Source of the DNA: Podaxis mareebaensis | Taxonomy: Eukaryota > Basidiomycota > Agaricomycetes > Agaricales > Agaricaceae | NCBI GenBank assembly: GCA_018524725.1 | Contig: JAEUWP010000115.1 | Coordinates: 62,001-126,000 of the forward strand | Length of the DNA: 64,000 bases | Reading direction: 5' to 3' | In this document: piece by piece, positions 37,101 through 48,260 of the stretch | How the letters are laid out: the number at the start of each line of letters is the position of its first letter | Numbering within the stretch: the first letter of the stretch is position 1 | The notes under the pieces: generated by a model | Told to the model about the DNA's origin: nothing | Databases searched by the model: none | Seen by the model: only the letters and a program-made list of their open reading frames with translations | Translations under genes and position numbers: made by a program

Positions 37101-37825
37101 ACGAGTTGGAAGCCAAATTCGAGGGCCACACGGATTCGGTGACATCTGTTGCTTTTTCGCATGATGACACACGAGTTGTCTCCGGATCGTCTGATCGGAC
37201 GGTGAGGATTTGGAATGTGAGGACAGGCGAGTTGGAAGCCAAATTCGAGGGCCACACGGATTGGGTGGCATCTGTTGCTTTTTCGCATGATGACATGCGA
37301 GTTGTATCCGGGTCGTTTGATCGGACGGTGAGGATTTGGGACGTGAGGACAGGCGAGTTGGAAGCCAAATTCGAGGGCCACAGGGATTGGGTGAGATCTG
37401 TTGCTTTTTCGCATGACAACACGCGAGTTGTCTCTGGATCGTCTGATCAGACGGTGAGGGTTTGGAATGCGGGGACAGGCGAATTAGAAGCCAAATTCGA
37501 GGGCCACACAGATTCGGTGACATCTGTTGCTTTTTCGCATGACGATAGGCAAGTTATCGCATCACAAACCGAAATTGTTAAAACTTGGAACTTGGCTCCG
37601 AAAGTTGCCCTCGTTCCGACAAGTGGCTCGTCCAGTGCTGAGCCCCCTCTCCAGCCCTCCATTTCCTTATCTGCTGGTCACCACTGGGTGATGAATACGC
37701 ATTGCCACTGCTGGATCCCCCCTCCCTATCGCAATGCTAGATCATGTATGTTTTCTGCTAACAAAGCCTGTTTCGGATACGGTTCTGGCCTTGTAGTGAT
37801 TCTGAGCATAGCTTCTGTAGCTTAA
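34118..37825 (+). pseudogene. NLR (NACHT-WD40) immune-receptor-like pseudogene
   Basis: Fungal NLRs are STAND-type non-self recognition proteins. An N-terminal part (34118-34495, 34546-34676, 34734-34872 and about 34945-34996) encodes a Pro/Thr-rich leader and a helical STAND-associated domain. A NACHT start follows, with KVYWLVGMAGIGKSTIAQSF as its P-loop (near 35260-35320). After about 75 further residues, at 35505, the frame breaks. Out of frame, the sequence resumes with LKYACMHWAAHF and HLLHWMECLSVVSEL, the segment that normally follows the complete NACHT. Walker B, the sensor motifs and the winged helix, some 300 residues in relatives, are deleted. Downstream a spliced frame leads through YRSAFTWIPKKSLMRR into 13 WD40 repeats and stops at 37825. 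The full receptor cannot be made. A WD40-only product from an internal start (35822) is conceivable. The junction into the P-loop exon is uncertain. Confidence 0.8.
35990..37590 (+). repeat. WD40 repeat array, about 13 units of 126 bp
   Basis: Thirteen head-to-tail WD40 units of 42 codons follow each other, twelve of them nearly identical at DNA level. The unit core is SVAFSHDD...RVVSGS..RTVRIWN, then TGELEAKFEGH. Variation concentrates at a few codons: the residues after the GH (D/N/G, W/S), the residue before SVAFS (A, R, T or S), the residue before RVVSG (T, M or A) and the residues after VSGS. That mosaic of constant and hypervariable positions is typical of fungal NLR ligand-sensor repeats that undergo exchange. 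Long antisense open frames over the array are by-products of the repeat. Confidence 0.9.
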
Positions 37826-37898
37826 ATATTCCACCTATGTACTTTGATGCCTCATCTACTCTTCCCTTACATTATATTTCGCCCTCTTCACTTTTTCC

Positions 37899-39190
37899 AT
37901 GTCTTCCACTATGTCAACCTTAATTCCTGTCGATGCGGAGGGTGTGTACTCGGAGTACACTTCGATCATTTACCACACTCGTCACATCACACACAAAATG
38001 CGTCATGCTAACGGAAATCCTATTTACACCTTCCGCATGTCCACGCCCACGGCTGCCGTTGCAGTGAAAGCCCCCGGGTGAAAATAGAAGGTGCAGAGCT
38101 CCTCATCAACCGGAAAACGCAGAACTTATGGTGTTTGGAGGCGCAGCGGAAAGCACTGAATGCTCGGGGTATGCTTTTTATCCTTTCGGTGCGTGGACCA
38201 TTAGAGCTTACCCTCCCATCCGGCGACAGTGAGGCTCTTAAGAGAGGAACTACAACTATTGCAAGAACCTGGAAGTTATGTTGGAGAAGTCGTGAAAGTG
38301 ATGGGGAAGAATAAGGTGCCCGTCACCGTCAAGGTGCAGCCTGAGGGCAAATACAGTGCGTATATTTGACCAATGGACTTCGCCGGAGGTTGCGTGGCTG
38401 ATAATTTGACTGCCTTTTCTAGTTGTGAACATTGACTCGGGCATCGAAGTCGACGCCCAGAAACCCACTCTTCGAGTTGCGCTTCATTCGGGCTTGTATA
38501 CCATCCACAAAATATTGCCAAACAAGATCGATCTTCTCGTGTCACTCATGATGGTTGAGAAGGTGTCAGACAGCACATACAAAATGGCCTGTGGTTTGGA
38601 CGAGCATATCAAGCAGATCAAGGAAGTTATTAAGCTCCCGGACGTACACCCAGGACATTTCCAGGCTCTCGGTATCGCACAACCGAAGGGTGTTCTGCTT
38701 TGTGGGCCCTCCTGGAGCTGGAAGGACGTTTCTGGCTCGCGCTGTCGCACACCATACAGATTATAAGTTCATTCGTGTCAGCGGAAGCAAGCTCGTACAG
38801 AGGTACATCGGTGGGGGAAGTTGTGTGGTTCGAGAGCTCTTCGTTATGGCACGAAAACACGCACCGAGTACCATTTCCATGGACGAAACCGATTCGATTG
38901 GAAGTTCATGTGCAGAAAGTGGAAGTGATGGAGGTGACTCTGAGCAATTCTGGAGCACCTGAACCGGTTTGGTGGTTTCCAGCCAATGAAGAACATTCAA
39001 GGTTATCATGGCCACAAATTGTATTAGTATGTCCCCCCATCTTCCTTCTCTGACTGCCCTCCTCGATGTCTCTGTGACAGATATCCTTGTTCCGATGCTT
39101 CCAAGGTCTAGTCGTATTGATCGCGAGATCGAATCCCCCAGGCCCCAAGGCGCGTGTATCAATTCCTCGCATCAACTCTCGAAAGAAGAG
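37899..39190 (+). pseudogene. 26S proteasome ATPase Rpt6 pseudogene
   Basis: Fragments of Rpt6 (PSMC5), an AAA ATPase of the proteasome base, appear in order in shifting frames. They are MSTLIPVD, KTQNLWCLEAQRKALNAR, then KVQPEGKY, then TPTL-like [87 protein letters not shown] and PPGPKARVSIPRINSRK. A one-base insertion near 38710 destroys the Walker A frame (GPPGAGRT resumes in another frame), and stops follow. An intron (about 38356-38421) is retained, so the copy arose at DNA level. Several changes are Arg to Trp or Cys (NLRRLEAQ has become NLWCLEAQ), as expected for CpG to TpG mutation. Homology stops near 39190, where a uL16m fragment begins on the other strand. Confidence 0.85.
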
Positions 39191-39781
39191 CTGTTTCCTT
39201 CAGAAGATGACAGCTATACCTTCTCTAGCAAGCTCTTCACGCATGGGGGTACCTCCAATTTCGAAAATTACTCAACCGGTCGGTACACTATGCACCTCAG
39301 ATTTGAACGTGACCGACTTTGAAGGTACTCACCGCGTCGCCCAGTGTTCAAAGGTACCTTTACCTTTTACCCTTATGCGTTTCATTACCCTGTGCAAGAG
39401 ATCTATGAACAACTGAAAAAACGTGAACCAGGCAAGAAGCCATACCTTGACGCAGACCGGGATGTCTAGGAAGACGCGCAAGTGGACCGTAGAGCCCCTG
39501 ATAATCTTTAGCTCCTTCCTAATGGCATCCCCAGCAGTCATGAGTTGCTTGGTGGTCAAGCGGGTGCCGTTGCCCTTTATCCTAATGCCCCACTCGCCAT
39601 AGGCCAATGTGGTGGCCTTGGTTGAGCCTCTGGTGGGGATTGGGATGCAGCCTTTGTGGCACTTGACATGTTTCGCTGATTTCGGAGCTAGCTGGTTGCG
39701 AAAACGCGCAAAGATGCGCGTTGGGTTGGGCAGAGCGACTCTGCTTGGCGCAGCAAGGATGGACCTCCGATATCCAGGCAT
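39191..39781 (-). pseudogene. mitochondrial ribosomal protein uL16m pseudogene
   Basis: The minus strand encodes a decayed MRPL16. It starts MPGYRRSILAAPSRVALPNP and continues with HKGCIPIPT, TTLAYGEWGIRIKGNGTRLT and VHLRVFLDIPVCVK. After an intron come GKGTFEHWATR and then VIFEIGGTPMREELARE. Damage is clear. One extra base shifts the frame before GKGTF (39340-39370). The arginine codon of VPTGRVIFEI is now TGA (39272-39274), and HKGRIPIPT has become HKGCIPIPT. Introns are retained. The 3' end is lost at the junction with the Rpt6 pseudogene, so the two fragments abut tail to tail. A functional MRPL16 must exist elsewhere. Confidence 0.85.
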
Positions 39782-40036
39782 GGCCCATGAACGCCCCACT
39801 TCTCGGGTTGTCAGGACTATAGTAACCAGCCACGATCGACCTCTGTGTCGTATTTAGCGTTGTTTTCGCTGGCGTTCACAGTTGATTATTTCCCATGAGA
39901 ACAAATGTATTGAATCAAGGAAGTAGAGAAGCAGAATATTCAACCGGATATGATCAGGTGAATATCCATTGCACATGGTTCTCTCAAGGCAGCGAGATAT
40001 AAGATACAATACGATCAGGAGACTACAACTGAGATC

Positions 40037-41705
40037 ATGGCTTCTTCCAAATGGTCGCAATTGCTCCTCTTCCTGTTTTCTCTGTGCACTAGTTTCGTCG
40101 CAGCCAATGACTTTGCCGGTGCCAACTCATTCTTTCTGTGGGCCCTTTCTGTGAGCCACAACACGTTTCTGCTGGAGAGATATATTCATGAGCCTTTTAC
40201 GATGGCACTAGCAAACTGATCGGATTGCGGTCCTCGATGCTATGAAGGCGGCTGATATGAAGCGTGGGTTTGGCTTCCAATCGTACCAGCCGATACTTAA
40301 CTGTTGAAGTCCTTCGCGTCTTCATCACAAGGGTGTTTGCTGGCAGTAAAGGCTCAAGCGCAATCACGGTAGCCGATCTGGAAACGGTAGCAGGCGAGTT
40401 GCTTCAGCCTACATTGAAGTTGCCGAAAACTGATGGGGCAAAGTGGGAGCATATGACGATACGATCCTTGGCAAGATTGACCAACTTGCGGTTGAAGCTC
40501 ACGCCAGAGGTAAGGATGAAATCTGTGGTTGCTCTAGGTGAAAGGTGTATAGACGTTGTTGCAGATATTAAATTGGTTATTGCTATGCACGACCGGTGAG
40601 TTAGGTTCTAAGGTTGTGAGGGAGTTCTTCGGTTCACAAGCTACAGATATGCGCTCGGATGTTGGGACACTGATGCCTATGTTGCCAAGTACCAGTTACC
40701 CACAACTAACTGCGTCGATGGAGTCCCAGATTCGTCCATCTTCTACACCAATCCAAATGCCATAGCCGACGTAAGACTTGCCCCTCCGTCCACTGCATTT
40801 CACTGCGCTGACTTGGCACAGTTCGATAATCGCCTGAGGCACATCTTGAACTTCCAGTCGCCTAATTTCGGCGTTCCGTGGCATCAACTTTCCGGTGAGA
40901 TTGACTGAAGGCTAGGAGAGGAGGCCGTCGAGACATGTTTCATGGCGTTTCTAGATGCCATCTTCGCATTCGAAATTCAGAACGAGGGAATGGGCCACAT
41001 GAACCAAGTAGCACCGAACTGGTGGTGCGATCGCGCGAACACAATCCGCTCCGTCCTAGGAAACGCCGGAATCCAAATTTCGACTGGAGGAGGCACGGAT
41101 CTTCCAACGTCCCTACAAAGCCAATTCTGGAAGTACGTCCCTGTGAGGTGTTGGTCCGTTCCAAACTTGATCGAAGTGCTAGCTGCGGGAACTTGCAAAT
41201 CATAGCCTTGCATGATTATAACCTGGACACGAATTATGTTGCCTCCCATATTGACGCCGCAAAACCACTCGCTCTGGCCAATGGGAAACGGATGTTATAT
41301 GAAGAATTCGGAGCGACTGGGTCCAATAAACAAAGCCAGATACAATCAATCACGAATTTGCTGATTTCGGTGGGTTGAGAATATCCAGCGCTGGTGTCTT
41401 CGTATGAGAGCTGATGAATCTGCAGACGGGTGTGCCTTGGATGTATTGGGAGGTGAGTCTTTGCGTGGTATGACAAAAGTGGTAATGACTAAGAATGAAA
41501 TCCGCACAGGTAATGAAGCCTGGTCAAGGATCCAACGACTACGAGGTGAGGATCCTGTTTAAATGGGGCAAATTGCGCTTAGTTTACATTGTCATGTAAG
41601 GTCTGGACGGATGAGCCGACATGGTCGACACTTGCGTCGCAATCAAGTGCCACGAGGAGGCAGGGCGGAGAGTTTGGATGGCCGGAAATCGATGGTGGGA
41701 GCTGA
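40037..41705 (+). CDS. secreted GH5 family glycoside hydrolase
   Basis: This is a retaining glycoside hydrolase of family 5 with a clear signal peptide (SQLLLFLFSLCTSFVAA). Twelve exons, 40037-40150, 40212-40263, 40310-40393, 40444-40509, 40565-40595, 40641-40770, 40822-40894, 40955-41132, 41183-41369, 41426-41452, 41510-41545 and 41601-41705, give 360 residues. FAGANSFFLWAL and VFITRVFAGSKGSSA form the first strands. FEIQNEG carries the acid/base glutamate (about Glu194), HDYNLD is next, and YEEFGA carries the likely nucleophile (about Glu284). PWMYWEVMKPG closes the barrel. The third intron needs a GC donor (GCGAGT at 40394) to keep frame. If that is wrong, the gene has one frameshift there. 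The substrate is a beta-linked polysaccharide, subfamily not resolved. It lies right beside the pseudogene block but looks intact. Confidence 0.83.
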
Positions 41706-41921
41706 GAGTGCTGAGCGTCGGGCTCTAGCAGCCAGTGTTGTAATAACTGTTGCGATCTCTACAAAAATGTTGATGTTGAGTCAAACTTCCAGCAGAGTAA
41801 CAGCTAACGTAAGCAGAATCAAGTCAGTGACACGTGACGAGAATAGCCTTGCCAAGCTTACCCGTCTAGGCCAGGTCAACTTGTTATATACCTTTACCTT
41901 TGTCTCTCTAATACCTCCACC

Positions 41922-44900
41922 ATGTCCGACGTCGAGGATGCGCAAATGTACGATCAAAATGCAGACCACCGTGAGGAAGAGGAAGAAGAGGTAGAAGAGG
42001 GGACGCACGAGAAACCACAAAAGAAGTCAAAACCTCGGGATTATGATGAAGAGGAAGAGGACGAAGAGGACGAGGACGAGGAGGACGAAGAAGAGGAAGA
42101 AGAAGAGGATTCTGGGAGGAAGCGGAAGAGGGCCAAGGTGAGTCATTGCGAATACCCAGGTGGAACGATGTTAACATCTAGGTATTGGGTTGTAGCATCG
42201 TCATCGACGTTCTGCTGCTAGCCGTTTCCTCGATATTGAAGCCGAGGTCAGTGATGATGACGAAGAGGAGGATGAGGAGGATGATATGGGCGCGGGTGCG
42301 TAAATCTGTCTCAATGTAATCTTGTCGAGTTGTACTTAAATGCTCTTGTGTTGGTGGCGTTTAGATCCTTTCATCGAGACGGGTGAGGATATGGACGAGG
42401 ATGTGACGAGGGGGCATCATGCTTCGTTGGATGCAAGACGGCAACTTGACGAAGAGGAGCAGAGCCCAGAGGAGATTGCGAAGAACCTGAGTAGACGATA
42501 CGCTCACCGTGCCGCGGTCCGGTACACAGGAGACATGAACGAAATCCCGCAACGGCTACTCATGCCTTCGGTGCAAGATGCAAGTTTGTGGCAAGTCCGC
42601 GTTAAGGTGAGGATCTCCCTAAAATGGAGAAAGAATTCCGTTCTGATAGCCATTTAGCCAGGACGTGAGCGAGATATCGTCTTCAGTCTGATGCGTAAAG
42701 CTCTCGATGTCGAATTCACCGCCAAACCTCTCAGCATCCTCTCCGCCTTCCAACGCGACTCCCTTCCAGGCATGATCTACGTTGAAGCCCGCAGTTCAAA
42801 ACAAGTCTCCGAAGCCTGTGCCGGCCTTGTCGGCGTATATCCTAGTCGTGGTATTCACCTCGTCCCCATTGAAGAAATGGCTAGCCTCCTGCAAATTAAA
42901 AAGCAAGAACAAACCGTGACTCCCGGAAGTTGGGTGCGCATTCGCCGCGGAAAATACGCCGGAGACCTCGCCCAGGTTATGGACATCACGGACAACGGCG
43001 AAGACGTTGGGTTGAAATTCATTCCTCGTATAGATCTCAATCCCCGAGACGATGTAGCACTAGAGGGGAAGAAGCGGAAAAAGATGGTCACGGCTACGAC
43101 TATGCGTCCGCCACAGCGGCTTTTCAACTACGAGGAGGTTGCGAAGGTGTATGGGCGGAAATCTGTTACCCGGAGAAACGACGTCTACGTCTTCCAAAAC
43201 GATACATACCGTGATGGGTTCATCGAGAAGGACTTCAAGGTCAGCGCACTAATCCTCGAGGACGTTAATCCGACTTTGGACGAAATCACGCAATTCACTA
43301 GGAGACAAGACGGAGAAGGCGAGAACCCCGTGGACTTGTCCATCATTGCCGAAGCTTCTCGTAAAGCTGCTATCTCTGTGCTACAGCCTGGTGATCATGT
43401 CGAGGTGTTTGAGGGTGAACAGGCTGGTGTGCATGGTGTAGTTGAGGAGGTCAATCAGGACGTGGTGACCATTTCTGCTGTTGGAGTAGATATTGAGGGT
43501 CAGAAGATTGAGCTTCCTGCACGGAGTGTGAGGAAGCGGTTCAAACCTGGTGACCATGTCAAGGTGATGACTGGACAGAATGCGGATGAAACTGGTTTGG
43601 TGGTGTCAGTTACGGACAATATTGTGACATTTTTGTCGGATATGTCTATGCAGGAGGTGAGCGTTTGATGTCTTCGGTTCTGCTCGGCGTACTGATCGAA
43701 TCTTACCAGGTCTCTGTATTTTCAAAAGATCTACGCGAGGCTGCGGAGGTTGGTTCGGGGACGAATGTTGTTGGCAACTACGAGTTGCACGATTTGGTGC
43801 AACTTGAGTGAGTGCAGTTACGATTTTTTAATGAGTCAACCCTGACCATCCACAGTGCACAAACCGTCGGCGTCATTTTCAAAACTGAACGCGATTCCTT
43901 CCGTGTGCTCGATCAGAATGGCCAAGTACGCCTGGTACAACCGCACCAGATCTCCATGCGTCGCGACTCGAACCGCGCAGTGGCTACGGACCGTGACGGC
44001 CATGAAATCCGCATTAACGACAACATGAAGGAGTCAGAAGGAGAGGTACGAGCAATCCTTCATGCTATTCGAGCCGCAACTCTAACACTATTGTGATAGG
44101 GACGGAAAGGACGTGTCTTGCACATATACCAATCATTCTATGCCTTCCTCCATAATCGTGATATTACAGAAAACGGAGGCGTCTTCGTCACACGGACACG
44201 GACCCTCGTCTCCGTAGCACCAAAAGGCAGCCTCATTAAGCCAGGGGCTGATCTCTCCAAGATGAACCCTGCACTCATACAGCCGACAGGTGGTATGGTG
44301 GGTTCAGGCAATATGGGTCGCGGACCCAAGGACAGACACATTGGAGCAACCGTGGTGGTTGTTAAGGGACCACATAAGGGCTATGCGGGTACTATCAAGG
44401 ATACGAATGGTAACATTGCGAGGGTCGAGCTACGGACGGGTAATAAGCTTATCATGATTGACAAAGAAAAACTTTATCGTCGATTGTAAGTCTTCAAAGC
44501 TGGCTCCCGTTTTCTATGTGCTGATTTAACCCGTTAGACCTGATGGTAAACTCGAGCCTTTAGACAAACCCGGAGGAGGACGTGGAGCTGGAGGGTACGG
44601 ACGTGGTGGCCACACCACAAACCCCTACGCCAATGCGGGAGGATTTGGCGCCAACTCCGGCGGCCGTACGCCTTTTGCCAACACGGGCCGTACACCGAAC
44701 CCTTATGCATCCAACGAAGGCCGCACACCTGCATGGAATGTCTCATCGCGGACGCCGAATCCCTATGCCGATGGTGGAAAAACACCGGCATGGAATGCAA
44801 GCTCTCGCACACCGAACCCTTATGCAGACAGTGGAAAGACACCAGCATGGAATGCCAGTTCGCGGACGCCAAACCCTTATGCGAGTGGTGGAGGTGCTTC

Positions 44901-45785
44901 GAGTCGTTGGGGTGGTGCAACACCCGGGAGGAATGTTGCCACTACCGGAGGATCATCGTGGGGAGGTGCGACGCCTGGAAGGACGAATACTGGGTGGGGA
45001 ACAAATGATGGGTGGTCGTCACCTAGGAACACTGGATGGGCTGCAGAGTCAACACCTTGGGTGAGTTTGTAATTTACGCTATTGAAGATGGGGGAGCTGA
45101 CATATGGAACAGAGTGCACCTACGCCTGCTGCAGCACCCACACCTGCTGTTGCTGCCACCCCTGCTTTCAATAGCGGACCTACGCCGGCTCCTATGAATA
45201 CACCTGGCCCTACCGCAGCTCGTACGCCGGGGTATTGGCACGGCGCCCAATCGGCACCTACGCCATTCACGAACTTTAATTACGCAACAAACCTCAACTC
45301 CTCTGAATACGGTTCGTAATTTACTCATCACACCGATATCCGTATGACACGCTGACCTGGTATGCCCTATAGTGCTGGATGAAGATTGGATGTTTGAATC
45401 CATCGTATCCAATTATCTCAACCGTATCAAAGTGCAGATTCAAGGCACTAGGACCGATAACTACAAGGACGGCTTGCTCGAGGACAAAACCGGATTTATA
45501 CGTTCTGCACATCGGACTCAAGGTGGCTACGCACAAGAAGTTGTCGTTGTCTTTGACGATGGATCGCCAGAGGAGACGTTGGAGGCGAAATATGTCAAAG
45601 CGATCGAGGCTTCGAGAAATGGCGAAGAGGCATTAGCGATGGATGGTCCAAATGAGGTGAAGGGACGGGCGGTGCTGCTTCGTGCGAATGCGGATTCAGC
45701 AATGGTTGAGGTATCGCCCAAGGGGGATTCGAGTGTGTATGAAGTGCAGAAGACGGCGTTGTTGGCTCTATATGAGCAGAAGTAA
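41922..45785 (+). CDS. SPT5: transcription elongation factor SPT5
   Basis: SPT5 pairs with SPT4 (DSIF) on RNA polymerase II and is the universal NusG relative. Exons 41922-42137, 42196-42295, 42365-42606, 42658-43656, 43710-43807, 43856-44045, 44100-44485, 44538-45060, 45113-45311 and 45373-45785 give 1121 residues. In order there are a very acidic N-terminus (about 1-110), the NGN domain (about 187-275, with RDIVFSLMRKALD and PSRGIHLVPIEEM), several KOW domains (TPGSWVRIRRGKYAGDLAQV, LQPGDHVEVFEGEQAG, FKPGDHVKVMTG, GATVVVVKGPHKGYAG) and a C-terminal repeat region of SRTPNPYA and GKTPAWN units. A final folded domain starts at DEDWMFESI. It is intact. Only 216 bp separate it from the GH5 stop. 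Confidence 0.96.
44590..44900 (+). repeat. SPT5 C-terminal region repeats
   Basis: Inside SPT5 exon 8 a unit of about 22 codons recurs, alternating RTPNPYA with GKTPAWNAS. The phosphorylatable Thr-Pro sites match the P-TEFb/Bur1 target repeats of SPT5. The units are similar enough in DNA to expand or contract by slippage or unequal exchange. Confidence 0.75.
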
Positions 45786-45976
45786 CGGGTGTGAGGGCGG
45801 ATTTCAAGTTTTTTTGTAGACTTTTTCTTTGCTGTAATTCTGTACTTCAAGGCTTAATGATGGGCGCTTGTTGATGACAAATGTGGAGGAGTTGATGATT
45901 GCTTTCCTTGCTGCTTGCGTCATGTCGGTCCGACCGTTTTTTGAATCAAAACGCGCTAAGTCGTTCTACTGGGACC

Positions 45977-47932
45977 ATGGCTTCTGCACCCAGACCCGAA
46001 CTTCCACTCGAGCTGCTCCCGGAGGTTCTGGAGCATTTGCCTAAAGCGAGTTATCTGACAAAGACAGCACTCGTTAGTCATGCTTTTTACCGCTCGACGA
46101 TCCCGCAGCTCTACGCACGAGCCTCGATATATTCATGGCATAAGGAAGCGAAGATACGGGTAAGCATCCAAGCCGTCCAGCGCCTTGTAATGGGTGGTCA
46201 ACTGACTCTGGACAACACCAGGTCATTCAATTGTTTAAGACACTAGCATCATGCCCCCACCTCGCGCGATACGTCCGCCGACTCGGTGCGTCTCCTATCG
46301 CTCCTATTAGACATGAGATAACGAGCTAACACTCGAACGAAACTTCAGAAATCCGCGACTTTCCAAAGAACCAACTTCCCGAAGAAATCTCAGAGTCTAT
46401 CCTTCAAGGTTTGCGGAACTGTACCAACCTCCGGTCATGTACGTGGACACGAGACGGGTCCTTGACGTCTGATATCCTCCTCGCGCTCTTACATCCATCT
46501 CCAACACCTCTTTCGTCTGACACGCTGCGCGCACCGCCGGTTCCTTCGCTGAGGGAGTTGGAGATCAATGGACATCATTCACACCTCTACGATCCGAAGA
46601 TACTGTTACAGTTCCGATGGTTGACGAAGATTAGCATTATCATGCCGACAGTTGAGGTTGTACAGGTGTTAGAGGAGTGGGTCAAGATCCTTGACGGGAC
46701 ACTGAGGAGTCTGAATGTGATATGTAAAGTACATTCTCCTCACTCCTTTCCAATGAACTCTGGTTATGCTGACGAGATGTTAGATGTCGCCACTGATAAC
46801 AGATGACATGCTCATGCGCATGGCGCCCTTTCTCAAGAACCTGGAATTCTTCCATCTAACTGGATGCCCAAAGGTCACGCATAAAGGCGTCCGGGCGGTG
46901 TTAGTCGAGAGTGAGACGGGGATAGTGAACCTGGGTTTGGAAGGTATTTCTCCCCGACTAGTGCGTCAAGCTCGCCAGATATCACAAGTGTTTCATTGAT
47001 AAGAGGGACCACAGGACCTCGCACAGCTGCTATCAACATCCATTACAAGCTCACACATTTTACACAACCTCCGCTCACTCACACTCTCCATTCCCCCACT
47101 TCACGCTCCATCTGCACTCATCCCTGCACCAACACCTACTTCTCCTCATCCTACCATTCTCCCCTGGTCCCTCCACGTAGACCCACGGTCTACCCGTACC
47201 CACTTCTCTCATTCAGGCCTAACAAAATACTGCTCCACTCTCCTCACTCTCCTCACCCACTCCACCCCAAACCTTTCCCAATTCCAAATCTACAGCCCGC
47301 ACATGTTTTTTGAGCCATGTGACGCGACGAGTGACCTCTTCCGAGGGTTGGTAAAAGTGCACGGGGAGAGGTTAAAGAGGATCAGTGTGCACCGGATGTT
47401 GATCGGTCTGGATGTGATTAGAGAAATCTGTGCTTCATGTATGAAGATGGAAGAGTTTTTTGTGGTTGTTGAACCTGGAGGGTTGGTGAGTGGCTAAACT
47501 CCCTCAACTAACTCCAAGACTCGTTTTTTGGGCTAATCCCGATGATATTTAGGAGGAACTAGCGGATTGCGTACATCTTGCCAAATCCCTACGTACGATC
47601 CACGTCAACTATCCACTCGAAGCGCACTCCGAAGATGGTGGCGTACCTGTACTACACCTCGCCGAAGCGCTACGATTCGTTCAGCGATGTGGGAATCCGA
47701 CGTTGACGCAATTTGGGTGTAATGCACGTGTGTGGCATGTCAGTGTTCTCGATAAATCATCGTGTGCTGATTCCGAGACCTCTTTGTTGACAAAGTCGGC
47801 CGCTTACAGGTTAATCGGAGGGTTGTTGTGAAGGAGAACGAGGATGGGGAGGTCGTGAAGGAATGCGAGATTTATTTAGGGCCGTATGAGTCCCCGGATA
47901 TACCAGAGCAGTTTTTGGTTGTTCGGACGTAA
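45977..47932 (+). CDS. F-box protein
   Basis: Seven exons, 45977-46159, 46222-46285, 46349-46728, 46784-46960, 47015-47485, 47553-47738 and 47810-47932, give 527 residues. The N-terminus LPLELLPEVLEHLPKASYL followed by TALVSHAFYRSTIPQLY is an F-box, the Skp1-binding motif of SCF ubiquitin ligases. The rest reads as irregular leucine-rich segments (LKNLEFFHLTGCPKVTHKGV, LHNLRSLTLSIPPLH) typical of basidiomycete F-box proteins, whose targets are unknown. Agaricomycetes carry hundreds of such genes. The start at 45977 follows from the conserved leader. Another in-frame ATG lies upstream in poor context. No damage is visible. Confidence 0.78.
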
Positions 47933-48260
47933 AGGGTGCGGGAAGGGTTGTACGGTGGTGGTTGTGATGTAACGATGTTGTGGTGCTATAACGTTGTGTC
48001 GTTGTGCTGGTAGTGTGATGCGATGTGTCGAAGTGACCGGAGCAAGTTTGGTGTGCACGATCACAGTGATATTGGGGCCACACGAACGAAGTAATGATCT
48101 ACGTAAAGATGAAGGAAGCTTAAAGACATAAGACAATCAGGTCGTAAAGTATACTTATATGAAATGCTGAACCTCCGAACCGGATGCGGACCGGTGAATC
48201 CAGGATAACGTTATATTTGTACATAGAGGCATATGCAACATACATTCATGAGCGTTTACT
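47933..48260. other. convergent spacer
   Basis: This 328-bp stretch holds the 3' flanks of the F-box and DJ-1 genes. I see nothing else. Confidence 0.5.

Noticed and set aside
36007..37523. Long minus-strand open frames of 218-302 codons
   Set aside because: They lie antisense to the WD40 array, and repeat every 42 codons only because the sense repeat does.
35990..37590. Regular 126-bp repeats as a CRISPR-like or satellite array
   Set aside because: Each unit is one WD40 repeat in a continuous frame. There are no spacers, and the genome is eukaryotic.
34118..37825. Intact NLR gene with an extra intron across 35505
   Set aside because: The only possible intron would be about 33 nt and still leaves the wrong frame. 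In any case the NACHT core beyond the P-loop is missing.
40037..41705. GH5 gene as another pseudogene of the neighbouring block
   Set aside because: All twelve exons close in frame if the third intron uses a GC donor. Signal peptide and both catalytic glutamates are present.
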